From NCBI GenBank assembly GCA_007123695.1, contig SLGN01000483.1, positions 1-11,992 of the forward strand: a stretch of DNA of 11,992 nt, in the 5' to 3' direction. Positions 7,001 to 11,992 of this stretch are shown piece by piece (position 1 is the first letter of the stretch; each line of letters opens with the position of its first letter). Below the pieces are notes generated by a model. That model saw only the letters and a program-made list of their open reading frames with translations, had not been told where the DNA came from and ran no database searches. A program made the position numbers and the translations under genes. The stretch comes from Verrucomicrobiales bacterium. GTDB taxonomy: Bacteria > Verrucomicrobiota > Verrucomicrobiia > Verrucomicrobiales > DEV007.

Positions 7001-7533
7001 ATGCCGTCGAGGAAGTCCGCGTCGCCGCCGCCAAGCTGTTTCCCGCTCCCGCCGATTCGGGGATGGACGTCAACGCCAAGATCGCCGCCGTCGAGGCAGC
7101 CCTGAAGGCGGGCACCGGCAGCCCCTACGCCGGCGAGGCCATCTACGAGCAGCGCTGCGCGAGCTGCCACAAGCTCTTCTTCAAGGGTGGGAACATCGGG
7201 CCCGACCTCACCGGCTACCAGCGCGAAGACCTCGGCACCATGCTCATCAGCATCGTCGATCCCAGCGTCGAGATCCGCGAAGGCTACCAGTTCATCACCG
7301 TCACGACCAAGGACGGCCGCACCCTCGGCGGCTTCCAAGTCGATCGCGACAACCAGGTCACCGTGCTGCGGGGCCTCGACGGACAGGACCTGACCCTCTC
7401 CGCCGCCGAAATCGAAGCGGTCGAACCGATGGGCCGCAGCCTCATGCCCGAGGGCCTGCTTGAAGGCCTCGATGAACAGCAGTTGCGCGATCTCTTCGCC
7501 TACCTGCGGATTTCCCAGCCGATCAGCAAATGA
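4030..7533 (+). CDS. PVC-type large membrane-bound dehydrogenase-like c-type cytochrome
   Basis: This 1167-residue exported protein starts with a signal peptide (MKQLLLLIFTGLAVSTATAA). A jelly-roll-like binding domain follows (about 22-155), then a beta-propeller resembling the soluble sugar dehydrogenase/NHL type (about 200-590), a HEAT-like helical repeat region (about 590-1030), and a C-terminal cytochrome domain with haem motif CASCH at 1043-1047 and a likely axial Met1139 in SLMPEG. The order matches the PVC-type haem-binding proteins of planctomycetes and verrucomicrobia, thought to oxidise carbohydrate-like substrates outside the cytoplasmic membrane and pass electrons to a chain; neither substrate nor partner is shown here. 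The ATG at 4030 is chosen because the signal peptide begins there; the 17 codons upstream are palindrome sequence. No Shine-Dalgarno is seen. Codons change style in a patch near 6022-6099 without breaking the frame. Confidence 0.93.
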   Translation: MKQLLLLIFTGLAVSTATAAEWRPAKVLGAIPAEGTAWLRCWVKPHDSFFSKHERNLFEESVGFHFSDLPGSHEVWVNGVKIGGGSEAGFLRYKVPVGTLAPGQWNEIAVKTSPEAGAVGFRKEAPFLMNYFWECVFEGEWEMLPAADYAPGKALAEKPARAAYEEFRESNRVLGRAEQVHGPKLSPDEAALTFTASDGLEIEQLLAEPDVAQPFHFSYDARGRLWVIHSRQYPYPAGLVMLSRDRYYRAHYDKVPLPPPHHDPGDDIVTIHEDTNGDGRYDSRKVFVEGLNMANAVLPDKDGVWVMNAPYLLFYPDTDGDDRPDHDPMVHLSGFGFEDSHSAANGLVWGPDGWIYGGQGSTVSCRVVRPGLDPEGHPGVHFEGCMVWRYHPKTRAFEIFAEGSGNTFGLEFDSVGRLYSGHNGGGTRGWHYVQGGFYLMQGVDPGKFGPPRNPYAFGDLPMMATEDPVVRFTHFGAFADGTAMPEPLRGMLFAIDPLHNEIIASKWRPRGSTFETVDRGVVVKSSDPAFRPVYIANAPDGSLHVADMYEFYIAHGQHYQNQIDPTSGRIYRVAGAGMELEKELALSSLTNDQLIALLDHPNKWHRATAVRLLGGCGDEAVVPKLQEIAATASGSAALHALWALHQINGLDDATAENTLAHADAAVRNWTVRLLGDQWGIHRNLGLPPRQAEAYPLATNLFETLLARAGVEPDAEVRSQMASTARRLAIEQAFPLLAALLARDEDAADPYIPLLCWWVIEAHLPASTEDVMALFEIRDLWDKAIFRDEILPRVARRFSVEGKRQDLLQLAKLIRLAPGPDHAARLLEGFEEAYRGRAMTALPEELLAAMAESGGASLGIRLRKGDEAAVKEALALVADAEAPLDERLRYTRSFGEIRRAEAVPVLLSLATGEGETDLRRAAFASLGAYDDAAIAESTLTNLPNLPDAVRPAAFALLGSRPASAASLLAALQSGELPLSLVPGDVADQLRSHAVEEVRVAAAKLFPAPADSGMDVNAKIAAVEAALKAGTGSPYAGEAIYEQRCASCHKLFFKGGNIGPDLTGYQREDLGTMLISIVDPSVEIREGYQFITVTTKDGRTLGGFQVDRDNQVTVLRGLDGQDLTLSAAEIEAVEPMGRSLMPEGLLEGLDEQQLRDLFAYLRISQPISK

Positions 7534-7662
7534 ACGACCGGCCCCTTCACCACCTCGCGATAGGCCAACGAAAACACGGGCCACCGTCTCTCATCTAGCG
7601 AATTTGTCAGAAACCGCCGTGCATTCCCGCCTCCTTCGCGCCTGCATCGAGGTCGGCGAATG

Positions 7663-8325
7663 TCATCGTCGCGCAGGCTCGCGAACGGCCGCGAGGACGC
7701 GGGCCACAACCTCGTCCACCGACAGCTCCGAACTGTCCACCACCAGCGCCCCGTCGGGCACCACGAGAGGCGACGCGCTGCGGCTCGAGTCGATGCGGTC
7801 GCGTTTGGCAATGGAATCGGCAATGCCCTCGGCCCGCCGCCGTGCCTCCCGCACCTCCGGCGAAGCGTCGATGTAGAACTTGTGGGGCGTATCGGGAAAC
7901 ACGACCGATCCGATGTCGCGCCCCTCCATCACCACGCCCCGCTCCAGACCGTAGCGGCGCTGCTCAGCGACGAGCCGCTCGCGCACCTCGGGAATGGCGG
8001 CGACTGCGGAGACGGCCGCATTGACCTCGGGCGCGGAAAGCTCGGCCCGGGTCATCGGCACTCCACCGACCGCAACAGTGCCGAGCCCCTCCTTCTCCCC
8101 GCAGACGAAATCCGTCCGGACCAGCAGATCGACGACTGCTACCGCGTCGGAAGGATCGACCCTCTTGCTCGTCACCCACCAGGCGAAGGCCCGGTACATC
8201 TCGCCTGAACTGACGAAGACGAGCCCCAGTTCCGCCGCGACGCGTCGCGCCACGGTGCTCTTACCCGAGGCCGCCGGACCGTCGATCGCGATGATGAGTG
8301 GATCTTTTCCCTCCATGGGCTGCAT
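7663..8325 (-). CDS. cmk: Cytidylate kinase
   Basis: This 220-residue protein phosphorylates CMP and dCMP with ATP in the cytoplasm. It has the P-loop GPAASGKST (residues 16-24) after LIIAIDG, the substrate-side SSGEMYRAFAWW, the GRDIGSVVFPD motif typical of Cmk, the DASPEVREARRR lid region, and the late SPLVVPDGALVVDSSELS stretch. Length is normal for the family. The start is taken at 8325, where a G-rich GGAGGGG lies about 11 bases upstream; the Met three codons later (8316) is an equally good protein start but worse spaced. The longer frame up to 8532 would run into dcd and is rejected. It is divergent from dcd across 102 bp, so both pyrimidine-nucleotide genes could share a control region, and convergent with the cytochrome gene with no clear terminator between. 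Confidence 0.95.
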   Translation of the reverse strand: MQPMEGKDPLIIAIDGPAASGKSTVARRVAAELGLVFVSSGEMYRAFAWWVTSKRVDPSDAVAVVDLLVRTDFVCGEKEGLGTVAVGGVPMTRAELSAPEVNAAVSAVAAIPEVRERLVAEQRRYGLERGVVMEGRDIGSVVFPDTPHKFYIDASPEVREARRRAEGIADSIAKRDRIDSSRSASPLVVPDGALVVDSSELSVDEVVARVLAAVREPARR

Positions 8326-8355
8326 CGTGGCCCGGCCCCTCCCCCCCCGCAACGC

Positions 8356-8383
8356 CTTTTCGCGGCGCGGCGACCGCAAAAAG
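8356..8383. promoter_or_regulatory. Dyad in the cmk/dcd divergent intergenic region
   Basis: CTTTT (8356-8360) and GCGG (8362-8365) pair with CCGC (8374-8377) and AAAAG (8379-8383) around an 8-nt loop, with a single C/A mismatch. The dyad lies between the two divergent starts, where an operator would be expected. A poor promoter-like pair for dcd follows: TTGCCG at 8387-8392 and TATCGA at 8410-8415 with a 17-nt spacer. No regulator can be named. Confidence 0.3.
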
Positions 8384-8427
8384 CACTTGCCGCCCCCCTT
8401 CACTCTCCTTATCGATGGAAAACGACC

Positions 8428-8964
8428 ATGATCCTTTCCGATTCCGAAATTCTCGCCGCGATGGAGCGCGGTGAGATCGTCATCGAGCCCTTCCGCCGCG
8501 AATGTCTCGGAACCAACAGCTACGACGTGCACCTAAGCAGGCATCTCGCCACCTACCGCAACCGCGTCCTCGACGCACGCAAGCACAACGAGATCGACCA
8601 TTTCGAGATCCCCGCCGAAGGCTACGTCCTCGAGCCGCAGATCAACTATCTGGGCTCGACCGTCGAATACACCGAGACCCATGCCACCGTCCCCTTCCTC
8701 GAGGGCAAATCCAGCGTCGGCCGTCTCGGCATGGACATCCACGCGACCGCCGGAAAGGGCGACGTCGGCTTCTGCAACCACTGGACCCTTGAGATTTCCG
8801 TGAAGCAGCCCGTCCGCGTCTACGAAGGCATGCCCGTAGGCCAGCTCATCTACTTCCTGGTCCAAGGCGAAATCCTCAATCCCTACCACTCCAAGGGCTC
8901 CGCCAAATACAACCACCGGACCCCCCTGCCCGTCGAGTCCATGATGTGGCGCAACCGCTTCTAG
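8428..8964 (+). CDS. dcd: dCTP deaminase
   Basis: This 178-residue protein is full length for dCTP deaminase, which removes the amino group of dCTP to give dUTP (then dUMP and dTMP) in the cytoplasm as a homotrimer of the dUTPase fold. Visible motifs are RRECLGTNSYDVHL (residues 23-36), the phosphate-binding EGKSSVGRLG (92-101), and GDVGFCNHWTLEIS, with the likely catalytic Glu122. The end, ESMMWRNRF, matches what I remember of the version common in Bacteroidetes and Verrucomicrobiota. The ATG at 8428 starts the conserved MILSD sequence; the leader has only a weak GGAAAA. Cmk, read divergently next door, works in the same pyrimidine nucleotide supply. A bifunctional deaminase/dUTPase is possible but not shown by the sequence. 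Confidence 0.95.
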   Translation: MILSDSEILAAMERGEIVIEPFRRECLGTNSYDVHLSRHLATYRNRVLDARKHNEIDHFEIPAEGYVLEPQINYLGSTVEYTETHATVPFLEGKSSVGRLGMDIHATAGKGDVGFCNHWTLEISVKQPVRVYEGMPVGQLIYFLVQGEILNPYHSKGSAKYNHRTPLPVESMMWRNRF

Positions 8965-8998
8965 CCACCCCCGCCGATGCTCCCCACCCCTTCTCTCT

Positions 8999-9020
8999 CT
9001 CCCAAAAATCTCCCAAAAAT
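8999..9020 (+). repeat. 11-bp perfect tandem repeat, two copies
   Basis: CTCCCAAAAAT occurs at 8999-9009 and again at 9010-9020, after a short TCTCTCTCT run. It opens the AT-rich patch ahead of the transposase gene. Likely slippage-generated; it may also mark the left edge of the transposase element. Confidence 0.7.
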
Positions 9021-9064
9021 AATTCTGGCTCATTATTTGCAAAATTCGGGAAGTGGAGTAATTT
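9017..9064 (+). promoter_or_regulatory. AT-rich dyad and possible promoter upstream of the RAYT gene
   Basis: AAATAAT (9017-9023) pairs perfectly with ATTATTT (9032-9038) over 8 nt. A promoter-like pair overlaps it: TTGCAA at 9037-9042 and TAATTT at 9059-9064 with a 16-nt spacer. A second imperfect inverted repeat, ATTCGGGAA (9044-9052) with TTTCCGAAT (9079-9087), matches at 8 of 9 positions and runs almost to the ATG at 9090. The low GC content stands out from the rest of the window. This could be a promoter with operator, the left end of the transposase element, or both. Confidence 0.35.
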
Positions 9065-9089
9065 TCTTGCGTAACGAATTTCCGAATCC

Positions 9090-10184
9090 ATGAACCAACG
9101 CCGCATTGTCGTCGCGCCCGGAGCTGGACGGGCCTATTATCACTGCATCTCGCGCGTCGTCGACCGGCGCATCATCTTCCATGCTGCGGAGAAGGAGGTC
9201 TTTCGATCCATTTTGCGGAAGTTGGAGCGGTTTCTGGGGGTGAATGTTGTCACCTACTGCCTGATGGGCAACCACTTCCATCTGCTTCTGGAAGTGCCGG
9301 ATAAGGAGACGATGCCGAAGCTGGATGCGGAGACGCTGCTGGAATTGCTGCCGCTGCTCTACGACGACGCGGTGGTGGAACAGGTGGCGAGGGAGCTGGA
9401 GGCGGCTCGGCGTTCGGGGAACTCAGGCTGGCAACGGCGGATTCTGGAGCGCTACGAGCGGCGGCGCTTCGATTTGTCGGTGTTTTTGAAGGAACTGAAG
9501 CAGCGGGTCTCGGTCTTCTACAACCGCCGCAATGGTCGGGTGGGGACGCTGTGGGAGGCACGGTTCAAAAGCGTGCTGCTGGAGGGCGGGGAGACGACGC
9601 TGCGGACGGTGGCGGCTTACATTGATCTAAATCCGGTGAGGGCGAGTCTGGTGGAGCGTCCGGAGGACTACCGCTGGAGCGGCTACGGCGAGGCCTGCGG
9701 TGCGGGCAAGGGCGCGGAGAAGGCGCGGGAAGGGCTGAGTTCGATCACACGGGAGGGGCTGGAACATCCCGATGCGCCCGCAGCGTCCGATGGGAAAGAT
9801 CGCGGGGATTTGCCGGACTGGGCGGAGGTGCAGCGTCGCTACCGACTGCTGCTTTACTCGGACGGGCGCGAGCAGAAGCCGGACGAGGCGACAGGAGAGG
9901 GCGGACGCGCGGGGATTGCGGCGGAGGAATGCGACCGGGTCGCCGAGGCGGGCGGGGCGTTGCCGCTGGCGGAGGCTTTGCGACGAAAGGTGCGCTACTT
10001 CAGCGACGGGGCGGTGATCGGCTCGGCGGCGTTCGTGGACGGGGTGTTCGTGCGACTCAAGGCGGCGGGGCGCACGGGGCCGAAGCGGACGAGCGGGGCT
10101 CGGCGGATGCGGGGGGCGGACTTCGGCGAGCTTCGTTCGCTGCGGGATCTCCGTGATCCGGAGACGGAAAGGGCAGAGCCTTGA
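9090..10184 (+). CDS. REP-associated tyrosine transposase (RAYT), Y1/HUH family
   Basis: This 364-residue protein is an HUH single-strand nuclease of the Y1 transposase group. The HUH pair is in GNHFHLLLEV (His62, His64), and the candidate nucleophile is Tyr177 in AAYIDLNPVR. Between them is the RAYT-type stretch LKELKQRVSVFYNRR with GTLWEARFKSVL, and after Tyr177 comes YRWSGYG. RAYTs cut and rejoin REP hairpins at their GTAG foot. The stretch between HUH and Tyr and the C-terminal 160 residues are longer than in short gamma-proteobacterial RAYTs; the tail (RRKVRYFSDGAVIGSAAF, then GARRMRG) is like other long verrucomicrobial copies I remember. The frame is intact, so it may be active. Codons favour GCG, CTG, CGG, GGG and TTG rather than the C-ending set of its neighbours, which suggests transfer. 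The ATG at 9090 is the first in frame. Confidence 0.9.
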   Translation: MNQRRIVVAPGAGRAYYHCISRVVDRRIIFHAAEKEVFRSILRKLERFLGVNVVTYCLMGNHFHLLLEVPDKETMPKLDAETLLELLPLLYDDAVVEQVARELEAARRSGNSGWQRRILERYERRRFDLSVFLKELKQRVSVFYNRRNGRVGTLWEARFKSVLLEGGETTLRTVAAYIDLNPVRASLVERPEDYRWSGYGEACGAGKGAEKAREGLSSITREGLEHPDAPAASDGKDRGDLPDWAEVQRRYRLLLYSDGREQKPDEATGEGGRAGIAAEECDRVAEAGGALPLAEALRRKVRYFSDGAVIGSAAFVDGVFVRLKAAGRTGPKRTSGARRMRGADFGELRSLRDLRDPETERAEP

Positions 10185-10196
10185 TTGGAAGGCTCT
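10175..10196 (+). terminator. Hairpin across the RAYT stop codon
   Basis: AGAGCCTT (10175-10182) pairs perfectly with AAGGCTCT (10189-10196) around GATTGG; the TGA stop at 10182-10184 sits at the top of the stem. A second small stem, CCGGC (10199-10203) with GCCGG (10212-10216), follows at once. There is no T-tract, so it may be a weak terminator or the right-end structure of the transposase element. Confidence 0.45.
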
Positions 10197-10347
10197 CCCC
10201 GGCATCGACTCGCCGGCGAAGTTCTCGAAAAGATGTCCCCGCCAATCGCTCGTCAGATCCCGTCCCCACCCGCGTGAGCCCCGATCCGCCCGACGGCTTC
10301 GGGCGCCGTTCGCGTGAGAACGACCTCGGCCTTTCGTCTTACGGAGC

Positions 10348-10791
10348 TCAGTTCTTCGGCGGCGGGCCTTTTGCGGCGACCTCGGCGATGGCCTCGATCT
10401 TCTTGCGTTCTTCCTCGCCAAGCTGGTCGATGGGATATTCCACGGGGTCGTCGCGGCCCGCGACAAGAAAGCGGACCTTGCCTTCGCGAACGATCTCGAG
10501 AGGACCGGCCTCGGCCTCGGCGGGATCGGAAAAGGAGAGCAGCCTGGCCTCGATGACCCTGCCTTCGGAGTTGGCCCATGCCTCCACTTTGGTCACCGCA
10601 AGGTAGCGAACGACCTCCGCAGGACGCTGGGCGATGGTGGCGCCGGCGGGCGCGTTGGCCGTGCCGCCTTCGCCGAGGTTGCGTTTTCCGGCCTTTCCGG
10701 GATTCGGGGGCACCGATGTCTGGGCTTCGAGCGACGGCAAGACGTAGACGACGAGCAGGACGATCGGCAGGAAGCGGTGGCGGAGTTTCAT
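10348..10791 (-). CDS. Small secreted protein with an SHD1-like domain
   Basis: This 147-residue protein has an N-terminal signal peptide (MKLRHRFLPIVLLVVYVLPSLEA, cleavage near residue 23), a low-complexity linker rich in Gly, Ala and Pro (about 25-55), and a C-terminal region about 66-139. That region reads VEAWANSEGRVIEARLLS, later GKVRFLV, then YPIDQLGEEERKKI. This follows the W-x-x-x-x-G-R-x-I-E-A ... P-x-x-x-L-x-x-E-x-x-x-x-I pattern of the SHD1-like domains common in planctomycete and verrucomicrobial secreted proteins, though the match is by eye. No catalytic residues are evident and the role is unknown. Codon use is less C-biased than in cmk or dcd. It converges on the RAYT gene and is divergent from lemA; the 210 bp between the two starts hold no clear promoter. 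Confidence 0.72.
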   Translation of the reverse strand: MKLRHRFLPIVLLVVYVLPSLEAQTSVPPNPGKAGKRNLGEGGTANAPAGATIAQRPAEVVRYLAVTKVEAWANSEGRVIEARLLSFSDPAEAEAGPLEIVREGKVRFLVAGRDDPVEYPIDQLGEEERKKIEAIAEVAAKGPPPKN

Positions 10792-11001
10792 CGCGGCATT
10801 TCAGGCTGGGCTTGATGGATCCTCGGAGAGACACTGCCGCCGATCTGGCGCCTGCACCTCCCATCGGTCGGAAGAATACCAAATGGCCGGGGTGAGGCGC
10901 AAGTACAGATCCCGCGCATTTCGGGTCGAAGAATTCCCGGATGTCGGATATGCTACGTGGCCTCCCATCGCATCCGGTCCACGCAGCACTGCCATCCTCC
11001 C

Positions 11002-11592
11002 ATGTCCACGATCGTCACCCTACTTGTCGCCCTCGTCGTCCTCGCCATTCCCGTGATCTTTGTCGTGGGGGCCTACAACGGCCTCGTCAAGCTCCGCAAC
11101 CGCTACCGAAACGCTTTCGCGCAGATCGACGTGCAGCTCAAGCGGCGCTACGACCTCGTGCCCAATCTCGTCGAGGCGGTGCGTGCCTTCATGCAGCACG
11201 AGCGGGAAACCCTCGAGGCGGTCATCCAAGCCCGCAACGCCGCCGCTTCTGCGCGCGAGTCGGCGGTGGCGGGCGACGCGGAGTCGATGAAGCGCCTCGC
11301 CTCGGCGGATTCGGGCCTCGGGGGAGTGCTCGGCCGGCTCTTCGCCGTTTCCGAAGCCTATCCGGAGCTGCGGAGCAACCAGAACATGCTCAACTTGCAG
11401 GAGGAGCTGACCTCGACGGAGTCGAAGGTGTCCTTCGCGCGGCAGGCCTACAACGACTCGGTGATGGCCTACAACAACAAGATCGAGATGTTCCCCTCGA
11501 ATCTGGTCGCCGGCATCTTCAACTTCGCCGCAGCAACGCCCTTCGAGATCACCGACGATTCGCAGCGCGAGGCGGTGAAGGTGAAGTTCTGA
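11002..11592 (+). CDS. lemA: LemA family protein
   Basis: This 196-residue protein has one N-terminal membrane helix (about residues 4-23) and a long helical cytoplasmic or periplasmic bundle. The LemA signature is clear: GAYNGLVKLRNRYRNAFAQIDVQLKRRYDLVPNL is split here as YNGLVKLRNRYRNAF and QIDVQLKRRYDLVPNL, then VEAVRAFMQHERETLE, with LNLQEELTSTESKVSFARQ and AYNDSVMAYNNKIEMFPSN further on. The role of LemA is unclear in most bacteria; it is often beside M48 peptidases in envelope-stress settings, as here, where an M48-type gene starts 34 bp downstream. The ATG at 11002 is preferred because the membrane helix starts there. The in-frame GTG at 10957 would add 15 polar residues without homology-like character. 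No Shine-Dalgarno is seen. Confidence 0.95.
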   Translation: MSTIVTLLVALVVLAIPVIFVVGAYNGLVKLRNRYRNAFAQIDVQLKRRYDLVPNLVEAVRAFMQHERETLEAVIQARNAAASARESAVAGDAESMKRLASADSGLGGVLGRLFAVSEAYPELRSNQNMLNLQEELTSTESKVSFARQAYNDSVMAYNNKIEMFPSNLVAGIFNFAAATPFEITDDSQREAVKVKF

Positions 11593-11626
11593 TCCGCCCC
11601 GTTGCGCGGACGGGGGCTTGGCCGCC

Positions 11627-11992
11627 ATGGATTTCTTCGAGCAGCAGGAGCTGGCGCGCCGCCGGACCCGGACTCTCGTGCTCTACTTCGCGCTGGCGCT
11701 GGTCGGCATCGTGGCGGCGGTCTACGCCCTCGTCGTCGGCCTGCTCGCCTTTCTTGGCGAGATGCCGGACGCCGCCGGCCCTGCCGCCGCCGGGGGGCTT
11801 GCTCTCTGGAATCCCGGCGTCCTCGCGCTCTGCGCGGGCGGGACCGGGACGGTGGTAGGCCTGGCCTCGACCTTCAAGTCGCTGCAGCTTTCCGGCGGGG
11901 GCGCCGTAGTGGCGCGCGAACTCGGCGGCCGAGAGATCGATCCGAGCACGGGCGACTTCCACGAACGCCGCCTGCTGAACCTGGTCGAGGAG
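11627..11992 (+). CDS. M48 family metallopeptidase (HtpX-like), N-terminal part only
   Basis: The frame starts at ATG 11627 and is open to the window end (122 residues). It begins MDFFEQQELARRRTRTLVLYFAL, given here as MDFFEQQELARRR followed by a membrane helix (about 17-42); a second hydrophobic helix follows (about 62-81, NPGVLALCAGGTGTVVGLAS). After it come LQLSGGGAVVARELGGREID and FHERRLLNLVEE, the segment that precedes the peptidase domain in this LemA-linked M48 group as I remember it. The zinc-binding HExxH would lie beyond the window, so activity cannot be checked. Such enzymes degrade damaged membrane proteins. It is 34 bp after lemA on the same strand and is almost certainly co-transcribed with it. 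A GGGGGC at 11612-11617 is a poor ribosome-binding site. Confidence 0.88.
   Translation, partial: MDFFEQQELARRRTRTLVLYFALALVGIVAAVYALVVGLLAFLGEMPDAAGPAAAGGLALWNPGVLALCAGGTGTVVGLASTFKSLQLSGGGAVVARELGGREIDPSTGDFHERRLLNLVEE

Noticed and set aside
5026..7584. 852-codon minus-strand open frame antisense to the cytochrome gene
   Set aside because: A typical GC-rich shadow: Gly, Ala, Val and Glu rich with no recognisable motif, opposite a gene with clear domains and a haem motif.
7500..7610. Minus-strand peptide-like stretch ending RWPVFSLAYREVVKGPVV and LLIGWEIRR
   Set aside because: It looks protein-like and might be a gene remnant, but it overlaps the end of the cytochrome gene, has no usable start, and I recognise no family; too weak to annotate.
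8326..8532. N-terminal extension of cytidylate kinase
   Set aside because: The 69 added residues are unlike the family, overlap the dcd gene, and the P-loop region starts right after the chosen Met.
10271..10318. CGCGTGAG direct repeat (10271-10278 and 10311-10318) between the convergent RAYT and SHD1-like genes
   Set aside because: Eight bases repeated 40 bp apart in GC-rich DNA can occur by chance; no third copy or hairpin supports a function.
10925..10954. Promoter for lemA with TATGCT at 10949-10954
   Set aside because: No acceptable -35 partner at 16-18 bases; match is too poor to call.

Overview
The window is high-GC DNA with dense, mostly non-overlapping genes that strongly prefer C-ending codons. 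It most likely comes from a member of the Verrucomicrobiota or a near PVC relative. The main reasons are a 1167-residue protein with the PVC-type layout (N-terminal jelly-roll-like domain, beta-propeller dehydrogenase-like domain, HEAT-like repeats, C-terminal CxxCH cytochrome), a small secreted protein resembling the SHD1-like proteins of these phyla, a verrucomicrobial-style long RAYT transposase, and few clear Shine-Dalgarno sequences. No rRNA, tRNA, CRISPR array or phage module was seen, and no gene-free stretch exceeds 300 bases.

Layout: (1) 1-195 is the 3' end of an L,D-transpeptidase gene. (2) 363-1474 is a tight pair, a VOC-fold protein and a short-chain dehydrogenase whose GTG start overlaps the VOC stop codon, followed at 1491-1592 by what looks like the coding tail of a lost gene. 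(3) 1642-2643 is a Gfo/Idh/MocA oxidoreductase. (4) The gap between this gene and a convergent Fic gene holds a 176-bp element (2682-2857) with two inverted REP-like hairpins, each preceded by GTAG. (5) 2864-3964 (minus) is a DUF4172-Fic AMPylase-type protein. (6) A 35-nt interrupted palindrome (3960-3994) covers the Fic start codon and the promoter space shared with the divergent PVC-type cytochrome gene (4030-7533). (7) 7663-8325 (minus) and 8428-8964 (plus) are cytidylate kinase and dCTP deaminase, two pyrimidine nucleotide genes read divergently. (8) 9090-10184 is a RAYT/Y1 transposase in AT-rich, dyad-containing flanks, with codon use unlike the rest. (9) 10348-10791 (minus) is a small secreted SHD1-like protein. 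(10) 11002-11992 is a lemA gene followed by the start of an M48 peptidase gene.

Functional reading: the VOC, SDR and Gfo/Idh genes look like a small carbohydrate or small-molecule oxidoreduction cluster. The PVC-type cytochrome would act outside the cytoplasmic membrane. cmk and dcd are housekeeping nucleotide genes. LemA and M48 form a familiar envelope pair. The most interesting signal is the co-occurrence of a RAYT with a REPIN-like inverted pair whose two stems differ by compensatory base pairs. This suggests a live or recently live REP/RAYT system in this lineage. Whether this RAYT mobilises these hairpins cannot be decided from the window.
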